Origin: Clostridiales bacterium
Lineage (GTDB): Bacteria > Bacillota > Clostridia > Christensenellales > CAG-138
NCBI GenBank assembly: GCA_012517905.1
Contig: JAAYUE010000073.1
Coordinates: forward strand, 1-40,881
Direction of reading: 5' to 3'
Length of the DNA stretch: 40,881 nucleotides
Below the pieces are notes generated by a model. The model did no database searches and had not been told where the DNA came from. It saw only the letters and a program-made list of their open reading frames with translations. Position numbers and translations under genes: made by a program. Of this stretch, positions 1-7,277 are shown piece after piece (positions within the stretch are counted from its first letter, which is position 1; every line of letters begins with the position of its first letter).

Positions 1-2
1 AT

Positions 3-146
3 ATTCTCAACGCTTTCGACTGTCCCTACTCCAACGGCTTTACCGAAGGGGTTAATAACAAAATCAAAGTGCTCAAACGCATCGCTTTCGGCTATCGCAG
101 TTTCCGAAATTTCCGTACTCGCATCCTCTGCATGACCAATGTTTAA
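3..146 (+). CDS. ISL3-family transposase, C-terminal end (cut by window edge)
   Basis: The window opens inside this gene. The 47 visible residues include CPYSNGFTEGVNNKIKVLKR followed by a GYRSFRNFRTRI stretch, which is the conserved end of DDE transposases of the ISL3 family (the E of TEGVNNKIK is the last catalytic acid in that family). It ends in TAA, is followed by a hairpin, and lies about 55 bp inside the IS end. The start and most of the protein lie left of the window, so whether the gene is intact cannot be judged. Confidence 0.85.
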   Translation: MLNAFDCPYSNGFTEGVNNKIKVLKRIAFGYRSFRNFRTRILCMTNV

Positions 147-179
147 GGGAGCTGTTCGCTCCCGCTCACAGCTCCCTTT
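145..179 (+). terminator. Hairpin after the ISL3 transposase
   Basis: AAGGGAGCTGT at 145-155 pairs perfectly with ACAGCTCCCTT at 168-178, with a 12-base loop. The stem starts at the transposase stop codon. The T tract is short, so termination may be moderate. Confidence 0.6.
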
Positions 180-199
180 GTTTCTCTTAGTCTACTGCT

Positions 200-223
200 C
201 ACCCCAACTATTGACGGAGAACC
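200..223 (+). repeat. Right terminal inverted repeat of the ISL3-family element
   Basis: The sequence CCCCAACTATTGACGGAGAA reads, on the minus strand, as GGTTCTCCGTCAATAGTTGG, which matches the usual outer end of ISL3-family elements (GG-rich start, then TCAATAGTTGG). Its partner lies outside the window, so the exact end is an estimate of a few bases. Confidence 0.6.
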
Positions 224-224
224 G

Positions 225-249
225 AAAAAACCGGCCTGCGAAAGGCCGG
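225..249 (-). terminator. Terminator of the response regulator gene
   Basis: CCGGCCT at 231-237 pairs with AGGCCGG at 243-249. Read on the minus strand the stem is followed by six T residues (225-230). It sits 26 bp after the response regulator stop, so that gene probably ends its own transcript here, just outside the IS end. Confidence 0.8.
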
Positions 250-275
250 TCGTTTGGTGCAGCTCTCAGGCGCAG

Positions 276-956
276 CTATATGACGAACTTATACCCAAAC
301 CCCCAGACGGTGACGATATAGCCGTCGTACGGGCGGATGTTGTCGCGCAGGGAGCGGATATGCGTGTCGATCGTGCGGTCCGAGCCCGTGAAGCAATATC
401 CCCAGACCTCGTTGAGCAGCGCCTCGCGCGAATACGCTTTGTTCGGATTCTGCGAGAGGAAGAAGAGAAGGTCGTATTCCTTCGGCGTGAGCGAGACGGG
501 GCGGTCGTCCACCGTTACCTCGCGGGAGAGCGTGTTGATGAACAAACCGTTGAACGCAATCTTCGAGGGCGTGTTGTTCGCCCTGCTGCCCGTTCGATAG
601 AGAAACACCTTGACGCGCGCGAGCACTTCGCGCGGGTAAAACGGCTTCACGATGAAGTCGTCCGCGCCAATTTCAAACGCGCAGAGCTTCTCCTGCTCGC
701 TCTTGCGTTCGCTGATGAAGAGAATCGGCACGTCGGACGTCTTTCGGAGCTGGCGGCAGACGTTCCTGCCGTCCAGTTCGGGCAGGTCGGTGTCCATTAC
801 GATCAGGCTGTAGTCGTTGCGGCGAAAGAACTTGAGCACGGCGATGCCGTCCGCAGCCTCGTCAACCGTGTACCCCTGCGAAACGAACAGCTCCCGAATT
901 TTGCTCCGGACGTCGCCGTCCGGGTCTGCAACCAACAACCGGATGTCGGAATTCAT
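276..956 (-). CDS. OmpR/PhoB-family response regulator
   Basis: A 226-residue two-component response regulator. The N-terminal receiver domain (about 1-115) has acidic residues D11 and D13, the phospho-acceptor D55 in VMDTDLPELDG, and the conserved lysine in FIVKPF. The C-terminal half (about 130-226) is a winged-helix DNA-binding domain with LTPKEYDLLFFLSQNP and the ending WGFGYKF typical of the OmpR group. The start chosen is the ATG with GGAGGAG eight bases upstream; an upstream in-frame ATG at 1004 lacks such a site. No histidine kinase gene is adjacent inside the window and the gene has its own terminator, so it appears to be an orphan. The signal and targets are unknown. Confidence 0.93.
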   Translation of the reverse strand: MNSDIRLLVADPDGDVRSKIRELFVSQGYTVDEAADGIAVLKFFRRNDYSLIVMDTDLPELDGRNVCRQLRKTSDVPILFISERKSEQEKLCAFEIGADDFIVKPFYPREVLARVKVFLYRTGSRANNTPSKIAFNGLFINTLSREVTVDDRPVSLTPKEYDLLFFLSQNPNKAYSREALLNEVWGYCFTGSDRTIDTHIRSLRDNIRPYDGYIVTVWGFGYKFVI

Positions 957-1143
957 GCGTTCTCCTCCGAAATGCACAAAAAAAGATCTGCACCGCAACC
1001 GCAAAAACAGCGGCAGAAAGGAATCCGTTGGCCCAGCCGGTCGACCGGCGGCGGAAAAATCCGCCTTGGTACCATTCTATCCTGCCTGCTTCGGCGTTTC
1101 AAGCCCGATTCGACGGTTTTGCCGCGACACGGACAGCATGAAT

Positions 1144-1174
1144 CGCGGGAGCCGCTCTCTTCGCAGCCCCCGCG
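1144..1174 (-). terminator. GC-rich hairpin downstream of the hydrogenase operon
   Basis: CGCGGG at 1144-1149 pairs with CCCGCG at 1169-1174, with further partial pairing inside. It lies 36 bp after the hydrogenase stop codon on the minus strand but has no T tract, so it may be an RNA-stabilising hairpin rather than a terminator. The rest of 957-1209 shows nothing else I can name. Confidence 0.3.
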
Positions 1175-1209
1175 ACGCTACGCATTGGGTGTGCCGTCGG
1201 CGCGGAATG

Positions 1210-3225
1210 TTATCTGTCGCGGCTGGCGTAGTCCGCAATCACGCTCTTGAAGAAGCCGACCGTCTCCGTGACGTCCGCCAGCTCCGCCTTCAGGCGCGTG
1301 TTCTCCGCCTCCAGCGCGAGCACGCGGACGGACTCGAGCTCCTCGTGCGCCTTGCTTTCGGCTTTTGCGACCGCTTCCGCCGCCGCCTGCGCGGCGATCG
1401 TGTCCCGCTTCTTTTCCACGGAGCGCACGCCGAGATCGAAGCGCTCCTGCGTGAGCTCGTTGAACTGTCCGCGCCGCACATAGTGCGTGTGCAGCAGTTC
1501 GTGGGACTTGTGCCCGTTGGGATGCTCGAGATATTCGGCGTAGAGCGCCTTGATATACGGGTTTTCGTGCGACTTTCGCATCACCTTTGCCTCGTCCTCC
1601 GTGTAGAGGCCGCGCAGGCGCTTGGTCCGCACGTCCGGGTCGTCCGAGCGCGGCTGTCCGCCGCCCATGATGCAGCCGCCGGGGCAGCCCATCACCTCGA
1701 TGAAGTGATACGGAGACGTACCGTCCGCGACCCGCTCCATGAGCTGATGCGCCCCGGAGAGCCCGCTGGTGACCGCCACGCGCACCGTGACGTTGTCGAG
1801 GAAGGCGTAGTCCGGCAGCGGATGCTCAATCGTGACCGCCGCCTCCTTGACCTGATCGAGCCCGACGATGGGGGTCACGTGCAGGCCGTCGAACGGCAGC
1901 TCGCGTCCGGTCACGAGTTCGTAAACCGTGCGCAGCGCCGCCTCCATGACGCCGCCGGTGAGACCGAAGATATCCGCCGCGCCCGTGGACATGCCCAGCG
2001 GGTTGTCGAATTCCTCGTCCGGCAGGCTGTTAAAGTCGATGCCCATCTCCTTGATCATATTCGCCAGTTCGCGCGTGGTGAGCACGGCGTCCACGTTCGG
2101 CAGGCCGTCGTTCGTCATCTCCGGCCGGATGATCTCGCTCTTTTTCGCCGTGCAGGGCATGATGGACACCACGAAGATGTCCTTCGGCTCGCGGTGGATC
2201 TTGCCCGCATAGTAGGACTTTGCCAGCGCGCCGAGCATCGTATGCGGCGACTTGCAGGTTGAAAGATGCGCAAGCGAATCCGGATAGGTATGCTCGACAT
2301 ACTTGATCCAGCCGGGGCTGCAGCTCGTGATCATGGGCAGCACGGCCTCGCCGCCGGTGAGCGCGCTCTTGACGCGGGAGAGCAGCTCCGTGCCCTCCTC
2401 GAGAATCGTCAGGTCGGCGGTGAAGTTCGTGTCGAATACGTCGTCAAAGCCCAGCCTGCGCAGCGCGGCGGCGAGCTTTCCGGTCACGCGCGAGCCGGGC
2501 TCGTTGCCGAATTCCTCGCCGATGGCGACGCGGATGGCCGGCGCGGTCTGCACGATCACGCGCTTGTTCTTGTCGTTGATGGCCTCCCAGACCGCCTGGA
2601 TGGAGTCCGTCTCCTTGAGCGCGCCTACGGGGCAGACGACCGTGCACTGGCCGCAGAAGGCGCAGTTGACGGTGCCGAGCGGCAGCTCCATCGCGGGACC
2701 GATCACGGTTTTGAAGCCGCGGTTCTGCGCGTTGATGACGCCCACGCCCTGCACCTCATTGCAGGCGGTGACGCAGCGGCGGCAGAGGATGCACTTGGAC
2801 ATATCCCGCGTGATGGACGTGGACATGTCGATGACGCATTCCGAGCGGCTGCCCTCAAAGCGCGTCGCCTCCACGCCGAGCTGCTTGCCCAGCGCCTGCA
2901 GCTCGCAGCTCTGGTTTCTCTTGCAGCTCAGGCAGTCCTTGGAGTGGTCGGAGAGCAGCAGCTCGTAGAGCACCTTTCTCGCGCGGCGCACGCGCTCCGA
3001 GTTGGTGTGAATCACCATGCCCTCGGAAACCTTCGTCATGCAGGAAGGGACGAGCGTCTTGGCGCCCTCCACCTCGACCACGCAGATTCTGCAGGAGCCG
3101 AACTCATGCACGCCCTCGAGATAACACAGGCTCGGAATCTGAATGCCGTTTCGCTTCGCGGCCTCGATGATGGTGAGGCCGTCTTCCACTTCGTACGCTT
3201 TGCCGTTGATGGTAATATGTTTCAT
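1210..3225 (-). CDS. hydA: [FeFe] hydrogenase catalytic subunit, HydA/HndD-like, with helical tail
   Basis: Catalytic subunit of a cytoplasmic NAD(P)H- and ferredoxin-linked [FeFe] hydrogenase, 671 residues. In order: [2Fe-2S] ferredoxin domain (C34, C45, C48, C62); His-Cys3 [4Fe-4S] site (H94, C98, C101, C107); two [4Fe-4S] clusters (C145-C155 and C188-C198); then the H-cluster domain with all three signatures, TSCSPGW (about 300), MPCTAKKSE (about 356) and MGCPGGCIMGGGQP (about 512). From about residue 600 there is a roughly 70-residue Ala/Glu-rich heptad-like tail that ordinary HydA proteins lack. The ATG at 3225 is preferred over the GTG at 3234 because AGGAGG lies only three bases before the GTG. 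That ribosome binding site overlaps the HydB stop codon, indicating coupled translation. Confidence 0.95.
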   Translation of the reverse strand: MKHITINGKAYEVEDGLTIIEAAKRNGIQIPSLCYLEGVHEFGSCRICVVEVEGAKTLVPSCMTKVSEGMVIHTNSERVRRARKVLYELLLSDHSKDCLSCKRNQSCELQALGKQLGVEATRFEGSRSECVIDMSTSITRDMSKCILCRRCVTACNEVQGVGVINAQNRGFKTVIGPAMELPLGTVNCAFCGQCTVVCPVGALKETDSIQAVWEAINDKNKRVIVQTAPAIRVAIGEEFGNEPGSRVTGKLAAALRRLGFDDVFDTNFTADLTILEEGTELLSRVKSALTGGEAVLPMITSCSPGWIKYVEHTYPDSLAHLSTCKSPHTMLGALAKSYYAGKIHREPKDIFVVSIMPCTAKKSEIIRPEMTNDGLPNVDAVLTTRELANMIKEMGIDFNSLPDEEFDNPLGMSTGAADIFGLTGGVMEAALRTVYELVTGRELPFDGLHVTPIVGLDQVKEAAVTIEHPLPDYAFLDNVTVRVAVTSGLSGAHQLMERVADGTSPYHFIEVMGCPGGCIMGGGQPRSDDPDVRTKRLRGLYTEDEAKVMRKSHENPYIKALYAEYLEHPNGHKSHELLHTHYVRRGQFNELTQERFDLGVRSVEKKRDTIAAQAAAEAVAKAESKAHEELESVRVLALEAENTRLKAELADVTETVGFFKSVIADYASRDR

Positions 3226-3234
3226 GCGGATCAC

Positions 3235-6200
3235 CTACCTCCTGTCGCAGTGCAGGCAGCGCATCGCCTCGGCCATCGCCCTGAGCTTGTGATAGCCCAG
3301 GATCACTTCGTCAAACGAGGTCTTGCGCTTTTCGATATCGAGCTCTTCCACCGCAAAGCGTCTGTGCTCGACCACCTCGTCGTCGCTGTAGTTGTCGGGA
3401 ATCTCGATGGGCGCGCCCTTGTTGAGCTTGCCCTTCCCGCCGAGATATTTGTCGATGGACACCGCGGCGTGCTTGCCGTCCGCGATGGCCTGAATGACCG
3501 TGTCCGGCCCGCGCACGACGTCCCCGCCCGCAAACACGCCGGCCATGGTCGTCATCATGTTGCCGTAGTCCACCACAAAGGTGCCCCAGGACGTCACGCC
3601 GATCTCGCTCTTTTTGATGAACGGCAGGTCGGAATACTGGCTCACCGCCGGAACGACGTTGTCCACCTCGATCATGAAGTTCGAGTCCTCCACGGGCACC
3701 GACCTGCGGCGGCCGTTTTTGTCGAACTCGCCCAGCTGCATCTTCTGGCATTCGATCTTGACGACCTTGCCCGCGCGGTTTCCGAGGAAGCGGACGGGCG
3801 CGGTGAGCTCGACAAGCTCGATGCCCTCGTCCAGCGCCGCCTGCACCTCTTCGGGGTTTGCGGGCATGGCGTCCTTGGTCCTGCGATACAGGATCATCAC
3901 GCGCTTTGCGCCGAGGCGCAGCGCCGTCCGCGCGGAGTCGATGGCGGTGTTGCCGCCGCCGATGACCGCGACGGTCTCGCCGAGGTTCATCTCGCGCTCG
4001 AGATTGACGTTTTTCAAAAAGTCGATGCCGTGGATCACGCCGGTGAGCCCCTCGCCGGGGATGTTCACCTTTTCGGGGAACTGCGTGCCCGTTGCGATAT
4101 ACACCGCGTCATACTGCGCCTGCAGCGCCTTGAAGGTGATGTCCTTGCCGACCTCGGTGTTCAGGTGGATGTTGACGCCCGCCTGCGCGATGAGGTCGAT
4201 TTCGTGCTGCAGCACCTGCTTGGGCAGGCGATATTCCGGAATGCCGAACGCCAGCACGCCGCCCGCGACCGACTCGGACTCGTACACGTCCACCTCGTAA
4301 CCGATGCGCACGAGGTAGTAGCCGCAGGTCAGGCCCGAGGTGCCCGCGCCGATGACGGCGACGCGTTTCCCGTTTTTCGGGAAGACGAGATCGCTGCTGT
4401 AGGGTTTCTCGTGCTTATAGGCATAGTCCGCAACGAAGCGCTTGATCTCGCAGATGGAGATCGCCTCGTCCAGCGTGCGCCTGCGACATTTCTGCTCGCA
4501 GGGGTGCGTGCAGATGCGCCCGCAGACCGCCGGGAACGGATTCTCCTGCCGGATGAGGTTGTATGCGTCGATAAACCGTCCCGCCGCCACGAGGCTCATG
4601 TATCCCGGCACGTTGATGTTTGCCGGGCACGTGTTTTCGCAGGGGGAGATGAACAGTTCGCCGCAGACGCTGGAGCGGCAGTATTTGTCCTTGATGTGCT
4701 CCTCATACTCCTCGCGGAAGTAGCGGATGGTCGAGAGCACGTGGTTCGGCGCGGTCTGGCCAAGGCCGCACATGGCGGTGTCCTTGATCGTCTCGCCGAG
4801 CTCCACGAGCAGCTCGATGTCCCCTTCCTCGCCTTCGCCGCGGGTGATGCGCTCCAGAATTTCCAGCATGCGCGTGGTGCCGATGCGGCAGGCCGCGCAT
4901 TTGCCGCAGCTTTCGTCGCGGATAAAATCCATAAAGAAGCGCGCCGTGTCCACCATGCAGGTGTCCTCGTTCATGGCGATCAGTCCGCCGGAACCCATGA
5001 TCGCGCCGAGCGCCTGCAGGGACTCGTAATCCGTCGGCGTATTCAGGTTGTCCCGCGTCACGCAGCCGCCGGAAGGACCGCCGATCTGCGCGGCCTTGAA
5101 CTTTCTGCGATCGCGCAGGCCGCCGCCGATGTTGAAGAGGATGTCGCCGAGCGGCTTGCCGATCGGCACCTCGATGATGCCGGTGTTCACCACGTCCCCC
5201 GCCAGCGCGAAGACCTTGGTGCCCTTGCTCTTTTCGGTGCCGAAGGTGGCGTACCAGTCCCCGCCCTTTCGCAGGATCTCGGGAATGCTCGCGTAGGTTT
5301 CCACGTTGTTGATGATGGTCGGCGCCTTAAACAGGCCGGACTGGAACGGAAACGGCGGCTTCTGCCTCGGCTCGCCGCGGCAGCCCTCGATGGACGCCAT
5401 GAGCGCCGTCTCTTCGCCGCAGACGAACGCGCCGGCGCCGATGCGGATCTCGAGGTCGAAATCAAACCCGCTGCCAAACACGTTTTCGCCGAGCACGCCG
5501 CGCGCGCGCGCCGCCTCGATCGCTTTCTCCAGCCGCTCGATGGCCAGCGGATACTCCGCGCGCACATAGACATAGCCCTTGCTCGCACCGATGGCGTAGC
5601 CGCCGATCAGCATGCCCTCGATGACCGTGTTCGGGTCGCCTTCGAGGATGCTGCGGTCCATGAACGCGCCGGGGTCGCCCTCGTCCGCGTTGCAGACGAT
5701 GAACTTGCGCTCGCCCGCCGCGTCGTGTCCCGCCTGCCATTTGATGCCGGTCGGGAACCCGGCGCCGCCGCGCCCGCGCATGCCGCTGCGCTTGACCTCG
5801 TCGATCACTTCCTGCGGCGTGCGCTCGTTGAGCGCCTTTGCCGCGGCGAAATATCCGTCCCGGCTGATGTAGGCGTCCAGGCTGTCGTATTCGATCACGC
5901 CGCAGTTGCGAAGCGCGATGCGCACCTGCTCTTTAAAGAAGTCGATGTCGTCGATCTTCGGAACATGCTTTTTCAGCGAATAATCGTAAAACGTGAAGTC
6001 CTCCAGCACCTCGCCTTTGCCGATGTGCTTTTTCACGATGGTGCGCGCGATCTCCGGCGTGAGTTTCGTATAGAAGATGCGCTCCGGCAGAATCAGCATG
6101 ACCGGCCCCGCCGCGCAGGTGCCGATGCAGCCCGTCACGCGGACGATCACCTCGTCCTTCATGCCGATGCGCGCGATCTCGTCCACAACCGCGTTCTTTA

Positions 6201-6345
6201 CGTCCGCACAGTTGGAGGAGACGCACCCTGCGCCGCCGCAGACGAGCACCTGATAGCGGCTGCCCGCCGTCTGGTCCTCATACGCTTTTTTGATCCGTTC
6301 CAGATCCGCCGTCGTTTTGATCATGGTTTCGCTCAAATCCGTCAC
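3235..6345 (-). CDS. hydB: HydB/NuoF-like NADH-binding subunit fused to a GltD-like oxidoreductase
   Basis: A 1036-residue fusion. Residues 30-110 form a thioredoxin-like [2Fe-2S] domain (C36, C41, C73, C77). Residues 130-545 are a NuoF-type FMN/NADH module with RGRGGAGFPTGIKW, CNADEGDPGAFMDR, GAGAFVCGEETAL and a [4Fe-4S] site (C480, C483, C486, C526). From about 560 the protein continues as a GltD/NfnB-like unit: cysteine clusters at 569-573 and 608-620, an FAD-binding GAGTSG at 666-671, and a second dinucleotide fold with GGGNTA at 796-801. The GltD-like unit stands where HydB normally carries extra ferredoxin clusters. The middle gene of a three-gene operon, it starts 4 bases after hydC. 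GTG 6345, TTG 6336 and ATG 6324 are all possible starts; the GGGGGTGA site is best spaced for the TTG. The electron partner of the extra module (NADH or NADPH) is inferred, not visible. Confidence 0.93.
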   Translation of the reverse strand: MTDLSETMIKTTADLERIKKAYEDQTAGSRYQVLVCGGAGCVSSNCADVKNAVVDEIARIGMKDEVIVRVTGCIGTCAAGPVMLILPERIFYTKLTPEIARTIVKKHIGKGEVLEDFTFYDYSLKKHVPKIDDIDFFKEQVRIALRNCGVIEYDSLDAYISRDGYFAAAKALNERTPQEVIDEVKRSGMRGRGGAGFPTGIKWQAGHDAAGERKFIVCNADEGDPGAFMDRSILEGDPNTVIEGMLIGGYAIGASKGYVYVRAEYPLAIERLEKAIEAARARGVLGENVFGSGFDFDLEIRIGAGAFVCGEETALMASIEGCRGEPRQKPPFPFQSGLFKAPTIINNVETYASIPEILRKGGDWYATFGTEKSKGTKVFALAGDVVNTGIIEVPIGKPLGDILFNIGGGLRDRRKFKAAQIGGPSGGCVTRDNLNTPTDYESLQALGAIMGSGGLIAMNEDTCMVDTARFFMDFIRDESCGKCAACRIGTTRMLEILERITRGEGEEGDIELLVELGETIKDTAMCGLGQTAPNHVLSTIRYFREEYEEHIKDKYCRSSVCGELFISPCENTCPANINVPGYMSLVAAGRFIDAYNLIRQENPFPAVCGRICTHPCEQKCRRRTLDEAISICEIKRFVADYAYKHEKPYSSDLVFPKNGKRVAVIGAGTSGLTCGYYLVRIGYEVDVYESESVAGGVLAFGIPEYRLPKQVLQHEIDLIAQAGVNIHLNTEVGKDITFKALQAQYDAVYIATGTQFPEKVNIPGEGLTGVIHGIDFLKNVNLEREMNLGETVAVIGGGNTAIDSARTALRLGAKRVMILYRRTKDAMPANPEEVQAALDEGIELVELTAPVRFLGNRAGKVVKIECQKMQLGEFDKNGRRRSVPVEDSNFMIEVDNVVPAVSQYSDLPFIKKSEIGVTSWGTFVVDYGNMMTTMAGVFAGGDVVRGPDTVIQAIADGKHAAVSIDKYLGGKGKLNKGAPIEIPDNYSDDEVVEHRRFAVEELDIEKRKTSFDEVILGYHKLRAMAEAMRCLHCDRR

Positions 6346-6349
6346 CCCC

Positions 6350-6847
6350 TCAATACTGCGAGAGAATCGCGTCGAGTTTGTTGATGTTCACCTGCTTGTA
6401 GACCACGTCGTCGATCATCATCGCCGGCGCGAGACCGCAGGCGCCGATGCAGCGGGCAACCTCGAAGGTGAACTTGCCGTCCTCGGTCGTGCCGCCGATG
6501 TCGACGCCGAGCGTCTTTTGCAGCGCGTCCACAATTTTCTTTCCGCCGCGCACATAGCAGGCCGTGCCGAGGCACACGCGGATGGTGTGCTCGCCGCGCG
6601 GCGTGGTGGAGAAAAAGGAATAGAACGTCACCACGCCCGAAACCTCCGAAAGCGGTTTGTTCAGCGCGGTCGCGATATACTCCTGCAGTTCGAGGGATAG
6701 GTGTCCGTAAAGTTCCTGTGCGATGTGCAGAATCTGAATGAGATTCCCTTCTTTGTCCCGATACAGGTCGATGGCCTGATCGAGTTCGGCGAATGGTTCC
6801 ATGCCGTCCTGTTGACAGCAGCTGCAATGACTTTGTGCGTTGTTCAT
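6350..6847 (-). CDS. hydC: HydC/NuoE-like [2Fe-2S] subunit
   Basis: First gene of the hydrogenase operon, 165 residues. It is a thioredoxin-like [2Fe-2S] subunit of the NuoE/HndA type that passes electrons to or from the NADH-binding subunit. The four cluster cysteines are C92 and C97 (CLGTAC) and C133 and C137 (CIGAC). The N-terminal half is the usual helical bundle including GVVTFYSFF. An extra N-terminal Cys patch (C8, C10, C11) precedes it. AGAGGGG lies upstream of the ATG. With the next two genes it makes the HydABC-type complex that couples H2 turnover to pyridine nucleotide and ferredoxin. Confidence 0.94.
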   Translation of the reverse strand: MNNAQSHCSCCQQDGMEPFAELDQAIDLYRDKEGNLIQILHIAQELYGHLSLELQEYIATALNKPLSEVSGVVTFYSFFSTTPRGEHTIRVCLGTACYVRGGKKIVDALQKTLGVDIGGTTEDGKFTFEVARCIGACGLAPAMMIDDVVYKQVNINKLDAILSQY

Positions 6848-6907
6848 TTCACAGCCCCTCTTTTCAGTTGTCCGGATTTGTCCTGATGTGCAATCGATCT
6901 GATTTGA

Positions 6908-6925
6908 CTGATAACAGCGTATCAG
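6908..6925. promoter_or_regulatory. Palindrome, candidate operator of the hydrogenase operon
   Basis: CTGATA at 6908-6913 and TATCAG at 6920-6925 form a perfect inverted repeat with a six-base spacer, 61 bases upstream of the hydC start. It does not resemble the Rex consensus I know (TTGTTAA-type), so the regulator is not identified. Confidence 0.35.
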
Positions 6926-7123
6926 ATAAATGTCATGGTTTTATGAGCGGTTACAGAAAATTTTTACTGTTTTTTGCAGCTTTTTCTGCGTTTTTCTCCG
7001 TTTTCTGCGGGTTTGCAACACATTTTCAACACAAATGGTTCCTGTCGGGGCGTTTGTCGGTCGTTTGGCCGAGAATTGCTCCGTATCGATGCGCGCCCGC
7101 GTTTCTCCGCAGAAAAACAACGC

Positions 7124-7152
7124 TTGACAAACGCCGCGCCAGTCCGTATTCT
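7124..7152 (+). promoter_or_regulatory. Sigma-70-type promoter of the transporter-glycosidase operon
   Basis: TTGACA at 7124-7129 and TATTCT at 7147-7152 are separated by 17 bases. The expected transcription start is near 7159, about 120 bases upstream of the transporter ATG. Confidence 0.75.
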
Positions 7153-7162
7153 ATGAGTGACA

Positions 7163-7180
7163 TTAATTAAACATCCTAAT
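7163..7180 (+). promoter_or_regulatory. AT-rich motif shared with the AraC-isomerase intergenic region
   Basis: TTAATTAAACATCCTAAT here and TAATTAAAACATCTAAAT at 11871-11888 are nearly the same word. Both lie in regulatory regions of the same sugar locus, so they may be binding sites of the AraC-type regulator encoded between them. This copy lies just downstream of the predicted transcription start. Confidence 0.4.
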
Positions 7181-7277
7181 CAATTTGGATTCACTGCGCC
7201 GTTTCTCTCCAGGCGATTCCCCCACGCCCCTCGCAAAACCGATCGAAATTTCTTGTGCTGAAAGGCGGTTTCTTGTC

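Larger units (their letters stand above)
6848..7277. other. Divergent intergenic region between hydrogenase and sugar loci
   Basis: No gene is supported in these 430 bases. The left part must hold the hydrogenase promoter; a clean palindrome CTGATA-ACAGCG-TATCAG at 6908-6925 could be its operator, and ATGACA (on the minus strand) upstream of it is a possible -35. The middle (6955-7020) is a strongly T-rich run with many CTGTTTTTTG-like words, mostly on the plus strand. The right part has the promoter of the transporter gene. Confidence 0.6.

Noticed and set aside
2266..6384. A very long plus-strand open frame opposite the hydrogenase genes
   Set aside because: It is the antisense shadow of GC-rich hydB and hydA codons; the sequence is an Arg/His/Ala/Asp-biased string without domains, while the minus strand encodes complete, motif-rich proteins.
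6908..6925. Rex-binding site before the hydrogenase operon
   Set aside because: The palindrome CTGATA-N6-TATCAG does not fit the Rex consensus, so only an unassigned operator is claimed.
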